Positions 1-11,192 of a DNA stretch of 64,000 nt are shown piece by piece. The stretch is taken from contig CAUYUJ010002067.1 in the NCBI GenBank assembly GCA_963575745.1, positions 29,939 through 93,938 on the forward strand, read 5' to 3'. Made by a program: the position numbers and the translations under genes. The stretch comes from Prorocentrum cordatum. Taxonomy: Eukaryota; Sar; Dinophyceae; Prorocentrales; Prorocentraceae. Numbering within the stretch: position 1 is the first letter of the stretch; the number at the start of each line of letters is the position of its first letter. The notes under the pieces were generated by a model, which saw nothing but the letters and a program-made list of their open reading frames with translations, searched no databases and was not told the DNA's origin.

Positions 1-900
1 GACGCTCTTGGCGAGCGCGCCCTGGATTTTGACGGTCCAGTGTTCGTGGGTTGTTTACCCGCGGGAGTTCGCGTCAGATTTCAGATTGGATCTTGTCATG
101 TTCATGATGGCCCCGTCAGGCCAACCCGAGTCCCCCGAACCCGAGCCTCACGTCTCCCTGATCAGGGGGGGACGCGTTGACCCCCACTCGCTCATGTATC
201 GCCGATTGGAGTCCGATAGCCTTCCCCGCCCAGGAACGCGCGGTTTCGCTATCAAGGGCCTCTCGCCGATTCATCGGCGATGTACCACCGATTCCAGATC
301 GATGATGTCTCCCCTGAGCCAGCCCCCCTCTACCATTCCCCCTCAGGGGGGGGGGAGCGATAGGAGGAGAAGCAGGATCGCGGATCGAGGAGGAGAATGA
401 TGGCAGGGTCGTCTAACAAAGCGTCATCGCGTGCTCCACGCAGCGCTCAATGGCTAGGGGCTTTTCGGGTGGGATCAGAGCGGATGGTGTCGCACCCCCC
501 GCGAAGCCTGTCCTGAAATTCGCTGGTTTCCCACCTGATGGAGAGGGGACGCCTTGGACACGTGCGCCAGGGCTGGACCTGAACGATGTGTTGCGGGACT
601 TCGGCCGTGTATGGTTTGTCGTCTTGGCAGGGGGGCACAGGAAAACGGGCAGAGCGAAACGAAAAACACAGACCGAAACCAAAGCGAACGGCGAACAACA
701 ACGTGCAGGTCCAGCCCTGACGTGCGGCGTTTCCCTGGTTCTTCTCGCCGTCGGGAACGCTCCGCGGGGCGCGGCCGTGGTGTTGCCCGTGGCCCTCCCG
801 CGGCGCCGTCGCCCAAGGGCGTCCGACGGCGCGAGGCCCGTGCAGCCCCGGCGGCTCTGCCGTCGGTCGCGTCGGCCCCTCTGGTCGGGGGCCCCCAAAC
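1..900. other. unassigned sequence at window start
   Basis: No gene or element recognised. Several frames stay open because the sequence is GC-rich, but none shows a domain or motif. A small palindromic patch around 270-285 (CGCCGATTCATCGGCG) resembles the CGATCGGCG-type motifs seen again near 34500 and 55510. Confidence 0.4.
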
Positions 901-1062
901 TCAGGAGGAGAAAAAACACACAGACACAATTAATCCTCGATTCCCCAGAAAATATGGGAAAATATGGGAAGTGGGGGGGAAGACAAAAAACCAAAAAATA
1001 TAGGAAAATATGGGGGATATTTCTATTTGTGTGTATTTATTTGTGTGTCCCAGGGCCCCTTC
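901..1062 (+). repeat. family D short repeat, copy D1
   Basis: About 160 bp opening with TCAGGAGGAGAAAAAACACA and closing with GTGTGTCCCAGGGCCCCTTC, with an AT-rich core built on GGGAAAATATGGG. Copies D2 (2008-2171) and D3 (57933-58092, opposite strand) share the ends and core. No coding potential. Probably a non-autonomous element. Confidence 0.75.
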
Positions 1063-1065
1063 AGA

Positions 1066-1245
1066 GTCGGTGGGGACTCGGGGTCACCGCACGGCTGTGG
1101 GACTCGGGGCCCTCTCCGAGGGCGTCTCGGGCGACAGGGGCCTCCGGGGTCCCGAGGCCGTGCGGTGACGGACCGTGCGGTGAGATCTCGGGGGATTTCG
1201 AGGCCACCGCACGGTCCGTCACCGCACAGGTTCGGGACTCCAAGT
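1066..1245 (+). repeat. family L fold-back repeat, copy L1
   Basis: A GC-rich segment with repeated CCGCACGGT / ACCGTGCGG in both orientations, so it can fold into a hairpin. A related segment in the opposite order lies at 30270-30468 in the first kinase intron. The two share the ends next to GTCGGTGGGGACTCGGGGTC. No protein predicted. Confidence 0.6.
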
Positions 1246-1319
1246 CTGGGCCGTTCTCGGGCCCCGTGGGCAACGGAGCAGAAACGTGGGCACGGGGTGG
1301 AGGAAGCTCCCGGCCTCCT

Positions 1320-1535
1320 AGATGGGGTCGGAGTAGGCGGGGTCGGAGGATCGCGCCGCATCGCCGGTGCGACTCGATGTGGGGCCCGACTTGCTTCGCG
1401 TCGACGTCGCCGATGCGTCGCCGACGTCGCCGTTGCATCGCCGTTGCATCGCCGATGCATCGCCGATGCATCGCCGATGCATCCATCGGCGATGTGGCGC
1501 GATCCTGCGACCCCGTCTACTCCGACCCCGTCTGG
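1320..1535 (+). repeat. family M fold-back repeat, copy M1
   Basis: The ends are inverted copies of a GGTCGGAGGATCGCGCCGC-like sequence (1331-1350, returning as GTGGCGCGATCCTGCGACCC near 1492-1511). The centre is a run of GCATCGCCGAT-type repeats. Copy M2 lies at 20255-20440. Confidence 0.65.
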
Positions 1536-1666
1536 GAGGCCTCTCGAAGCCATCCCACGAGACTGGGTCCCGCGAGCTCTGGGACCGCGGACCGGAGCAA
1601 AGAACGCCGCGTCGGAGGTCTGGGGTTCCGGATTCTCGGACCTCGTCGCTGTCTCCGGCTCCTCCT

Positions 1667-1945
1667 CCCCCCTCCTCCTCCTCCTCCTCCTCCTCCTCCT
1701 CCTCCTCCTCCTCCTGCCTCCTCCTCCTCCTCCTCATCCTCCTCCTCCTCCCCCCCCCTCCGCCTCCCTCCGCCTCCTCCTCCTCCTCTCCTCCTCCTCC
1801 TCCTCCTCCTCCTACTCCTACTCCTACTCCGCCTCCTCCTCCTCCGCCTCCTCCTCGTCCCTCCCCTCCTCCTCCTCCTCCTCCTCCTCCTCCTCCTCCT
1901 CCTCCTCCTCCTCCTCCTCCTCCTCCTCCTCCTCCCCCTCCTGTC
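1667..1945 (+). repeat. (CTC)n microsatellite
   Basis: Nearly pure CTC/TCC trinucleotide array of about 280 bp with scattered interruptions. It produces long poly-Ser/Leu/Pro or Glu/Arg/Gly open frames on both strands that should not be read as proteins. Confidence 0.97.
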
Positions 1946-2007
1946 GCTGCCTCCTTCGCTGCCTCGGGCTGCTATACAGCATTTGCGCCTCGCCGAGAGA
2001 GTTCCAG

Positions 2008-2171
2008 TCAGGAGGGAAAGACTCACACAGACACAATTCATCGTCGACTCCCAGGAAAATATGGGAAAATATGGGAAGTGGGGAGGAAGACAGAAACCCA
2101 GAACAAATATGGGAAAATATGCGGGATCATTTTATTTATGTGTATTTATGTGTGTGTCCTGGGGCCCCTTC
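2008..2171 (+). repeat. family D short repeat, copy D2
   Basis: Second copy of family D, same orientation as D1, about 950 bp away. It opens TCAGGAGGGAAAGACTCACA and ends GTGTGTCCTGGGGCCCCTTC. The internal AT-rich core (ATGGGAAAATATGGGAAG) is nearly identical to D1. Confidence 0.75.
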
Positions 2172-2278
2172 ATCTAGGGGTGCCCGTAGCCACAAGCCGC
2201 CAGTGGCCCGAAAGCCACTGGAGATGGGGGGGCCTCACCCTCGCGTCGTGGAAATGGAGCCGCCAGCAGCTTGTAGTT

Positions 2279-2442
2279 TTAAGTCGGGCGTGTTCCTCTA
2301 CAGGGGGAATATTCAAAAGTAGTCAAAAAATAGTCTGGTACGTTTTTTTTGTTTTCCTATTTTTGACTGTTTTGGGGGAGTTGTTTGAGTACTTTTTCTT
2401 TTTCGCCCAAAATCCCCCTGTAGGGGGACACGCCGGACTTAA
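2279..2442 (+). mobile_element. family A TIR element (MITE-like), copy A1
   Basis: A 164-bp element beginning TTAAGTCGGGCGTG and ending CACGCCGGACTTAA, so its ends are inverted repeats of about 30 bp including CTACAGGGGGA / TCCCCCTGTAG. The centre is T-rich and non-coding. It is flanked by TTGTAGTT (2271-2278) and TTGTAATT (2443-2450), an 8-bp target duplication with one mismatch. Too short to encode a transposase, so a non-autonomous DNA transposon. Confidence 0.88.
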
Positions 2443-2538
2443 TTGTAATTCTTTGCCTCTGGAGAGGCTCTCACGAACACCTGGCCCAGGGGCCATGAAC
2501 AAACGCTTCGGACTGACAAGCTGGTCGTGGGGAAAGGG

Positions 2539-2715
2539 TACAGTAGGGGCCCATGCCAAGAAGCACCCTGCTTGCCTCCAGGGTGCCCTGGGTTTCTTGG
2601 GTTTCGATGGTCTTGCAATAGAAAACGTGGCGCTTCCGCACCAACATATTGAACGTCCTGTGGTCTCAGGGTTGGGTTTCGTGTGAAATGTTTCTTGTGG
2701 TCGAGCCTGTACTGT
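2539..2715 (+). repeat. family C TIR element, copy C1
   Basis: Starts ACAGTAGGGGCCCATGCCAA and ends TCGAGCCTGTACTGT, inverted ends of the ACAGTGGAGGCC type. Internal landmarks shared with C2-C5 are TGCTTGCCTCCAGGGTGCCC and TTTCTTGTGG near the 3' end. Non-coding. Confidence 0.7.
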
Positions 2716-2932
2716 TGGGCTTGTTCTCCACCACCACCACCATCAGTAGGATGGGGAGGGAGTCCTCTCATCCTCCTCCTCCTCCGCCTCCTCCTCCTCC
2801 ACCTCCTCCCCTCCTCCTCCTCCTCCTCCTCCTCCTCCTCCTCCTCCTCCTCGCTCCTCCTCATCCTCATCCTCCACCTCCCTCCCCCCTCCACCTTCTG
2901 GTGGTGGTGGTGGAAAACAGGACCATCATGTA
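2716..2932 (+). repeat. family Q TIR element with internal (CTC)n, copy Q1
   Basis: The ends are inverted: GTTCTCCACCACCACCACCA at 2724-2743 and its complement near 2898-2922 (TGGTGGTGGTGGAAAACAGG). The interior is a CTC array at 2771-2885. Copy Q2 (27694-28110) has the same ends around a GAG array and the assembly gap. Confidence 0.65.
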
Positions 2933-3008
2933 CGGCACGACGTCTGGGCTCTGGGTGGCGGGGGCGGCTGGTCCAGTGGAGAGAGGCGCTCACTCTCTCT
3001 GTCTCTCT

Positions 3009-3136
3009 CTCCTCCTCCTCCTCCTCCTCCTCCTCCTCCCTCCTTCTCCTCCTCCTCCTCCTTCTCCTCCTCCTCCTCCTCCTCCTCCTCCTCCTCCTCC
3101 TCCTCCTCCTCTCCCCCTCCTCCCCCTCCTGTCGCT
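3009..3136 (+). repeat. (CTC)n microsatellite
   Basis: CTC/TCC array of about 125 bp with a few CTT variants, between element Q1 and element B1. Confidence 0.95.
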
Positions 3137-3197
3137 GCCTCCTTCGCGGCACGCCAGGCGGTGCGAGGCCCTGTCAGGGCTCGTGCAGGGCACCATT

Positions 3198-3400
3198 CGG
3201 GGAACAACAAGTGGCATAAAACCGCAAAACTCGGAGTCCGCGCGGATTTCTCGGATCGGCGCTGGACCCCCCTCCCTGGCGCGCTCCGCGCGCCAGGGGC
3301 GGCGCCGGAGGCGCCGCCGGGGGGCCCCAGCGCGGATCCGAAGAATCCGCGCGGACCTCCGAGTTTTTATGTTTATGCCACTTTTCGTTCCCCTAACCAT
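3198..3400 (+). mobile_element. family B fold-back element, copy B1
   Basis: Arms: GGGGAACAACAAGTGGCATA with AACTCGGAGTCCGCGCGGAT on the left, and ATCCGCGCGGACCTCCGAGT followed by TATGCCACTTTTCGTTCCCC on the right, close to perfect inverted repeats. The centre is GC-rich. The flanks share ACCATTC on both sides (about 3192-3198 and 3396-3402), a probable target duplication. Non-coding hairpin former. Confidence 0.82.
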
Positions 3401-3444
3401 TCCGTTGGGACTCCACGGAAACTGCGCAAGGGGTGACGCTCGTA

Positions 3445-3602
3445 TTGAGTCGGGCCTGCCCCTCTACAGGAGGAATATTCAAAAATAGCCCAAAAAAAAT
3501 GGGGACCATGTTTTGAATATTTGTTTGATCATTTTTGGGTTGGTTTTGGGATATTTTTAGTTTCGTCCAAAATCCGCCTGTAGGGGGACATGCCCGACCT
3601 AA
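3445..3602 (+). mobile_element. family A TIR element (MITE-like), copy A2
   Basis: Begins TTGAGTCGGGCCTGCCCC and ends ACATGCCCGACCTAA. The flanks CGCTCGTA (3437-3444) and CGCCCGTA (3603-3610) are an 8-bp target duplication with one mismatch. The AT-rich interior contains GGGGACCATG, a variant of the GGGGACGAT core seen in other copies. Confidence 0.88.
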
Positions 3603-3610
3603 CGCCCGTA

Positions 3611-4130
3611 GAGCTTTCACCCCTCCGGGTGCGCTAGGTCTCGTTTGGGACCCGCGCAATTACGTAATGGTTGTTGAGCGCACCGGGTCAAGATTGGACA
3701 GTTTCCGCTGCAAGTGCTTGCGACGTCTGCTTGGGTTCCCCCACTCGTATCTTGCTTGTGCTCGCAAGAGAGACGTTGCAGCGAGCGCTGTCGACACCAG
3801 TACCTGAGATGCTGAGGGACTCCAGATAGGTCTATACAGAGAATCGCCAGATGACCGGACCCTTCTCTAATCAAAGACATATTGTGCGATGCGGGCGGCT
3901 TTCCCAAAAATTGGGCACGCCGCCGGAAGCGAGGGCGCCCGCGACAACAGGGGGCGAGTTCTGTGTACGATCTGTCTTGTTTGTATCTACACATCGCCCA
4001 CTCCCCGTCCTCCCCATTCCTGCAGCGCATCTGTGGCTTTGCACTTTCCCATAGGTGCACTTTCTCCTCGGATGTGTTTGCCGACGCGTCCTGCTGAATA
4101 CACGACCTTGCGCGCGTGCGTACCAATTCG
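3611..4130. other. unassigned sequence
   Basis: No gene, RNA gene or repeat recognised. Moderately GC-rich, with open frames on both strands that lack recognisable motifs. Confidence 0.4.
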
Positions 4131-4835
4131 TTGGACCTCCCAGGGGCCTACGAAGGTGGCGACAGCTTCGCAGTTCGCAGCCCCCAGGGAGGGTGGGGTC
4201 GCGATTGGGCCCGCGCACGACATCTTTCCACTGGACTACCAGGAGCCCACGAAAGCGGGGATTGTTTCGCAGCTTCGAGCCCCAAGGAGGACGAGGTCGA
4301 CTTCTGATCCGTGTAGGTCGTCATTGCGCTGGCTCTCCCAGCAGCCCACGAAAGGGGCGACGGTTGCATACGAACGCGGCAACGAATTCGCCGCAGCCGA
4401 CTGGGAGGTCGGAGAGCGACGTTTGGTTCACATCCACATGGGACATTCCTTTGCTGGACCTCCACGGAGTCCACGACAAAGGCGACGCAGCTGGCAGCCC
4501 CCAGAAAGGGCAAGGTCGAATTCTGACCCGCACGTCATTCCGCTGGACCTCGAAGGAGCCCACGAAAGTGGCGACATATTCGCAGTGCGCAGCCCCCTGG
4601 GGGAGCGATGTCTAACTCCGATCCGCGTAAGACGTCACTCTGCTGGCCCTCCCACGGAAGCGGTGACATCATCGCAGTTCGCAGCTCCCTGGAAGGGTGA
4701 GGTCCTGATTATGCGTCACAGCAGCACGCAGAAGTGGCAACAGTTTTGCTGTTAAGTCACAACGCTGGCCTTCCTGTGATCCACGAAGGTGGCGACAGTT
4801 TCACAGCTCGCAGACCCCAAGGGACGGCGAGGCCT
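4131..4835 (+). repeat. diverged tandem repeat, about 95-bp unit, 7 copies
   Basis: Seven degenerate units each opening TGGACCTCCCAGGAGCCCAC (variants at 4131, 4231, 4330, 4457, 4546, 4648 and 4767) and continuing GAAAGTGGCGACA...TTCGCAGTTCGCAGCCCC. Unit lengths vary, so reading frame is not kept, which argues against a repeat protein. Confidence 0.75.
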
Positions 4836-5041
4836 CACTCTAAAATGAATTTAGTAGCCAGGAGGAGCCGCAAGGTACGAGGTAGGTGGCAGGAGGAGGG
4901 ATGAGCATGGAGGCGGGACGAGGACGGAGACCGCAGTGCTCTATCCAAAACGGGAGCCCAACGTGTGGGGTTCGGAACAAGCACTTCGACCACAGGAGGG
5001 TTGGACACCTAATTCGGCAGTTGAGTTTCGTTCGAATCCTG

Positions 5042-6111
5042 CGCAGCATCAGAGGAGGAGGAGGAGGAGGAGGAGGAGGAGGAGGAGGACGAGGAGGCGG
5101 AGGAGGAGGAGGGAGAGGAGGAGCGGCGAGGAGGCTGGGAGAGGATGAGGCGGAGCGGAGGTAGAGGAGCAGGAGGAGGAGGAGAGGGAGGTGGAGGATG
5201 GGGGGGGAGGAGGAGGAGAAGGACGAGGATGAGGGAGAAGGAGAGGCAGAGGAGGAGGAAGAGGAGGAGAGGGGAGGAGGGAGGCGGAGCGGAGGAGGGC
5301 GGTAGAACTGGGAGGAGGAGAAGGAGGAGGGAGGAGGAGGCGCGGAGGAGAGAGGAGGAGGACAGGGAGGAGGAGAGGGAGGAGGAGGGAGGGAGGAAGA
5401 GGGGGAGGAGGAGAGGAGGAGGAGGAGGAGGAGGCGCAGGAGCAGGAGGAGGAGGAGTAGGATGAGAAGAGCAGGAGATGGGGATGGCGGAGCAGGGAGA
5501 TGATGATTTAATGAGATGATGATGATGATGAGAATATGATGATTGATGGTGATGATGATGATGATGATTATGATGATGTGATTGTGATGATGGTGATGGT
5601 GATGGTGATGGTGATGGTGATGGTGATGACGCTGATGCTGATGCTGATGCTGATGCTGATGCTGCGATGCTGATACTGATGCTGATGATGATGCTGATGC
5701 TGATGATGATGCTGATGCTGATGCTGAATGATGATGCTGAGGATGATTGCTGATGCTGATGCTGATGCTGCTTTGCTGATGCTGCTGCTTCTGCTGTGCT
5801 GATGATGATGATGTGATGCTGCTGCTGCTTGGCTGAATTGTGAGGATGAGATGATGATTGCTGATGATGATGATGATGAGAGGAGGAGGAGGAGGGGAGG
5901 AGGAGGAGGATGAGGAGGAGGAGGAGGAGAAGGAGGGTGGAGGAGGAGGACGAGGAGGAGGAGGAGGAGGAGGAAGAGGAAGAGGAGCAGGAGGAGGAGG
6001 AGGAACAGGAGCAGGAGCAGGCGCAGGAGCAGGAGCAGGAGCAGGAGCAGTAGGAGAGGGAGGAGGAGGAGGAGGCGGAGCAAGGAGGAGGAGGAGGTGG
6101 AGGAGGAGGAC
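5042..6111 (+). repeat. (GAG)n and (GAT/GCT)n microsatellite block
   Basis: Three zones: GAG/GGA repeats at 5042-5510, GATGAT/GATGCT repeats at 5511-5878, and GAG/GCA repeats at 5879-6111. The right edge at about 6111 is the 3' end of LINE-1, whose strand reads CTC here. Confidence 0.96.
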
Positions 6112-6198
6112 CTTTTGGACCTTTTGCACAGCACAGCGTGCTAAAAAAGGAGGAGGGGAAAACAGAGGGAGGAGGCCAAGCACCTGCACCCAAGGTGG

Positions 6199-9100
6199 CT
6201 ACTCCATAGCAGCCACCCCCAGCGCCTCCTCCTCCCCGCAAGGGGAGGAGGGCGCGTGGGAGGGTACAGGGCTTGCCCTCCTGGCACGCTGTGCTGTCTC
6301 CCCGGCGACGCACGCGTCCACTAACCTCGCATGCGAAATCGCTTGCGAGGCCTTGGAAGGCCCCGCATAGCTCGGAAACAGCCCGCGTTTAATTCGGCCG
6401 AGATTCTCTCGGCCTTTGCGAGTGGGGGGCCCGCAACCTTCGGCCAAATGGCGACCGTCAACGGTCGCGGTCCGACCACATCTGAAACAAAAATGCAAGG
6501 AATGCAAGTCCCAGAATCCCAGACGGTGGGAGGGGTCGAGCTCCAGCCCACCAACAGCGACGCCACAACGAGCCGCGGCCACCACGTCCCGAGGGAACCC
6601 AGGAGGGACGACCAGCGGCGAAATGCACTCCGTCTTCAGGGCCTCTAAGAGGCCATGTCGGGACGAAAGAACAGAGCACAATTGGCACCTGAAACGGGAC
6701 CCGACTGGAATAAATCTGTGAGAGCTGGCCCTGGCCGCGTGCTCGAGGCGTCGGGTCTCGGCGGTCTTCGGCCTAGGCCGCTCGATCTCCGTCGGGGCCT
6801 TGGCACGCTTGGGGTCCGCCGAAGAGGCGTCCGCCAGAGCCCGCCGAGCCCTTCGACGCACCAGGGCAGCGGTGAGGTCCCAGGCGTCTGTGGCGGGGAC
6901 AATCTGGGCGGCCAAAGTCCAGGAGCGTTCAGCGGCTTCAGAAGCCGCTTCGTCGGCTAACTGATTACCACTGGCAAGAAAAACTTCGTGATGGGAGAGG
7001 GAGGAGTCGTCAGGGGACAGGTGCGAGGGCGTCCATTCGACCGAGACATGCCCTGGGCCTCGGTCGTCGATGGCGCAACGAATTCGCAGCCACAAATCGC
7101 TGTTCCTCCCCCCCAAGCTCCAAGGCCGGCCCCGACTCCACCCCGTCATGAGAGGCTTGTGGTCCGTCACAAAATGGACTGGACCAGTGGTGCTTTCCAG
7201 AAAAAGAGCGAAAGCCTGTAGCTCCGACCTGGGCACCGTTTGCGAGGGGCCTCGCAAAATCTCGGAGATGCCCCCCAAGACGGCCCAACGCAAAGGTCCC
7301 TCCCCAGGTCGCGCGTCCCTGACCACAACAACAGCGGAGCCACAACGACGGCGACGAGGGTCGGACGAAAAGCGTCCTCCAGATCCGTCCCCGAAGCCGA
7401 CCAACGGGCTGTTGCCAGGGTCTCTAGAGCAGGCTCCAAGAGGGACCTCACCTAGTTGGGCTCTGCTCAGGCTCTCCAGCGGCTCCCTGAAAACAGGGTG
7501 GGTGACGCGGGTAGGCGGAACACCTCTCAGCCAAAGGCTTGGTTCAGATTCAACAGACGCTAACGCTTGCGGAATCAAATGATCAGTAGACGTGAAATCA
7601 CTGTGATCTTTATTGCAGGGGCAACGCCAGATGCGATGCGCAAGAGTTTCTTCCTCCTGCTGGCATCGCGGACACAGGCGGTCAGCGGCCTCACTCAGAG
7701 GGCGCTGCCTGTCCATCGTCCACTGGGCGCCCGTGACCACGCACAAGTTGAGGCCGAACAGGTCGAGCTCCCCCTTCTTGGCGAAGTGGCTGAGATCCAG
7801 CCTGGCCCAATAGAGGCCCGCTCCCTCAGCAAGGCCATCACCTGCCATGTGCTTCGACGCATTGCTCCAAAGCTGAGCGCGAAAATCAGTGACCACGTCG
7901 TCCAGCAGCTCGGAGGTGTCGAACCCAGTGGGGTCGTAGCCTGCACGCCGTGCTGTTGGGATCAGCCACTCCTCGATTCCTCCGACAGTGGGCCTCCTCC
8001 AACGTAGAACTGAGGGTACATCCCATCCCGCGTCAAGCAAAGTCGCAATAACAGCTCCAATCGGTCCTTTGACCAGTCTCCATCTTTTGTTGGCGCCAAC
8101 TGCGAGAAGCCGCCGATGAATAACAGTCCAAGCATTTTCAACTCGATGGTGAATTCTGGTGTCGGTCTTCCAGAGACAGAGAAATTCTGGAAGAAGGCCT
8201 CGTCGTAACTCCAGGGCTGGATCCTTGAGACCGTAAAGGACCGCCAGTGTTGTCGTAAGACACCTGCCCTTCATGGGCCCAGCTCCAGCCAAGGCTGCCT
8301 GCCGCCTGACGGAGAGGACGTTGGACGGCGACATGCCATGGGCCTGGTGCCCGTAGGAGCCTTGAGGAGCTGCGCCTGTGGTCCAAAGACCCTGAGCTTC
8401 GCGCCGTAGAGGAGCATGTCTGCGTATGCGGGCAATGCGAGCCGCCCTCTTCCTGCTGGCAACCAACCTCATTCTGGCCTTAGCGACTGTGCGCCGTTTG
8501 CCAGAGGCTGCGTCGATGCCAAGATCCGTGCCGTGAAGACCGAACCGTACAGGGATACCCCGCTTCTGCAATTGAGCGGCTGTCCTCCTCCCGTTCTGCG
8601 GAACGGTGGCAATGAGCACAGACTTGTCCGAAAGCTTGAGACGGAATTGCTTGGCGAGGTCGGCCAGCGTGACCGTAGCGTGAAGGATCTCTGTCTGGAC
8701 CTTGGCCTGCGTGCCCTCTGCGCGGGCCACAGTGTCATCGATGAAGGTCCAGAAGGTACTGAAACTCGCTCTGCGATGTGCCGCCTCCATCAATGGATGT
8801 AAAAACAACTTGGCAATCCTTACCCCATGCGGGGATCCTGCAACAAGTGACCTGGTGGCGTAGATGGCGTCTGTAACGCCAAGAGAGCCACGCAGGAACC
8901 GCGGCCCAGCACACATCTCTAACTCCAGTAACACCACAACCGCTGGGAACTTGAGGTCGAGTGCAGCCTGGCCGATGAGGATCCAGGACAACGAGTCGTA
9001 GAACTTCTCGAAGTCCAGGAGGAGGGTCGCCGCCGAGATGCCAAGCGCCACTGCGGATTCATCAAGCAGCGCTCGCAAGAGTCCTGCTCGAAGCGAGCTG

Positions 9101-11192
9101 CTGCCCGCCACTGCAGTGTCCCAGAAATCCGAGAGCTCCTTAGTCCATGTGGACGTGACGCCTGCTCTCACGCGGGACCATATCTTTGCCGTCTCTGGAA
9201 GTAATCCAATGACCCTCTCTCCTCCTTTGGGTTTGGGTAATAATGCTCCAATAGATGCCAAGATCTGAGCAGGCCACACCCCATGTTCTTCAATGCTGCT
9301 GAGAAGCCTGCAGTAATCACACCGACCTTCGAGTGGGAGTCGCTGGATGTCCAGCGGTGTGATGGAGTCAACTCCGCATGCCTTGGTGCCTAAAACCCTG
9401 ATAACATTGTCCACCTGCTCGATGCTGACTGGATCCAGCTCCTCCTCGCGGTTCTGCGCGTGCAGGCGCTTGAACATGGCGAGGATGTCGGCCTGAGAGT
9501 CGACTGGGTCGTGCCAGAGTCTCTCCCAGGTGGATCTGGTATGTTCCATCCTGATAGTTGGGTCTCCAACGACTCGCCCATCCACTAAGGGGTCGGAAGG
9601 GGCCGCCTTGGGTTCCTTCACCAATGAGTGGAGCAGTCCTGGCTTAGACGTCCAAGCTCCCTTGGCCCAACGGATGAACGAATGCCGCCTCAAGGTCAAA
9701 CATCTTGCCTGAGAACGACAGGCCAGCTTCTCAGTTAAGTAAGCAAAATCATCGCGCTCCATCTCAGTGGCGCAAGCAAATGCGCGCGACCAGGAGATCC
9801 ACCGCTGCTGATTAGCGGTACCCTCAGAGCCTGGACCGAAGAAATCCGATGGGTCGAAGCTGCTGGCGTCGTTGGTGTAGCGACCAAGAGCTGCGGTACA
9901 AATCGCTATCTGGCGAGGATCCTTGCCATGTCGTAGAAGAGCCATGATTCTTTGCACCAAGGTGAGCACAGTTCCCCACCATTCTCCAGCTCCATCAGTC
10001 ATGTGCACTCGCCCTGGGGTAGCTCTGGTCTGCATCCATTGTACAGAAAACCCAGCCGCGCGTGGAGCCCGTTGTCGAAGGCCGAGTTGATGATGAAGTG
10101 CGAAAGCACGTTCCACTCCTGAGGACCACCGCGCGTACTGTCTGGCGACGGCACCAAGGCCAAGTGCGTTAATATGGTGCAACAACTCAGACTCGACAAC
10201 ACTGCAACATTGAGAGCTGAGCCTCTCCATGGAGGGCTGCTCTTCCCACAGGTCTGAAGGTATGTGAAAAGAGACCTGAGACCCAGGATCCAACGTGCTC
10301 CTTGAGGGGCGTAGTGCATCGTAGTCTTCCAGCAGATCGGGTGGTACGCGTGCCCGTTCTTGCTCTTGCCGTTGGGCTCGAAGTATAGACCTCTTGCTGC
10401 TAGGGTCCGAAGCGAGCTTGGGTCTGGCTACCTTTGGAAACGGTTCAGGTAACAAAAGTTTCTGGTACCACCATCTGCGCATGCCATCGTGGACGTCAAC
10501 CTGCAGTGCACAATGCGTCTTCCACGGGACCTGAGGCTGCGACCGAACTCGGTATCTGGATGATGTTCCGTACTTGGCCATTGCGAAATCAATGAGGGAG
10601 CCCTCCTGCCCTTCATCGCACGTGGTGCTGACGTCCGCAGGTAGAATGAGTGTGCCCCCAATTTTATCAGGCCACCCAGATCCTTCCAATGAAGTTGGTG
10701 AAATATTCCAGTCGCCAATAACCAACCAAGGGTCTGCAAGCCCATGATGGAAGGAAGCTAACGCAACCAGCACCTGACGATTTCTGCCAGAAACTCCCAA
10801 TCCTGGCCAAAGATAAACTGATACCAAGACCAGGTTGCCCGAGGACAAATGCAGGATCATGGCGGCGAACCCGCGCATAGGATCAGGTTGGCGTGCAGCT
10901 TGCGCATATTGCCGAATGGCCTGCAGCGAGGTGGTAGCCAGGTGCTTCTTGGCCATGACCCATTCACCGCCAGACGAACCTCCTCGTCCTGTTGGAGTGC
11001 TCCCTGTGGCGCAGACCTTCCAACCGTCTTTGTCCAGTTCGATCTCCGTCTTGGAGTGGAACGTGGCGGCGGTGACATGGGTCTCCACCAGACAAAACAC
11101 AGAGTAAGGGGCTGTGTTGACATAACGCTGCGCTTGAGGCCCCCACTCGGTGATGTTACCGTAAAGGATCGAAAAAATCTTTCTCGTCGGAT
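6199..11192 (-). CDS. LINE-1 ORF2: endonuclease, reverse transcriptase, RNase H
   Basis: Polyprotein that would copy the element RNA into DNA at a nicked target. The frame is open from an ATG at 11544, but family-like sequence starts only near 11165, so its first 120 or so codons overlap the linker frame and are probably not used; I place the start by the frame switch at 11170-11190. Residue numbers are from 11544. Endonuclease about 128-365: ILYGNITEWG, LVETHV, VIGDWNISP and the late PWKTH. Reverse transcriptase about 700-960: LLDFEKFYDSLSW near 840 and FIDD near 932, the catalytic aspartates. Zinc motif CPRC-H-C near 1291. RNase H about 1380-1535: GFGDGSGG, RSELQAF, VTDHKPL, NQLADEA give the D-E-D-D set. 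C-terminal CFRC-H-C knuckle near 1688. No internal stop, so possibly active or young. Confidence 0.88.

Noticed and set aside
4131-4755. 288-codon plus-strand frame over the 95-bp repeats as a repeat protein
   Set aside because: Repeat units differ in length by non-multiples of three, so successive units are read in different phases.
5015-5050. TTCGAATCCTGC resembling a tRNA T-loop
   Set aside because: The 5' side of the T-stem (TTTCG) does not pair with CCTGC, and no acceptor or anticodon arms could be found.
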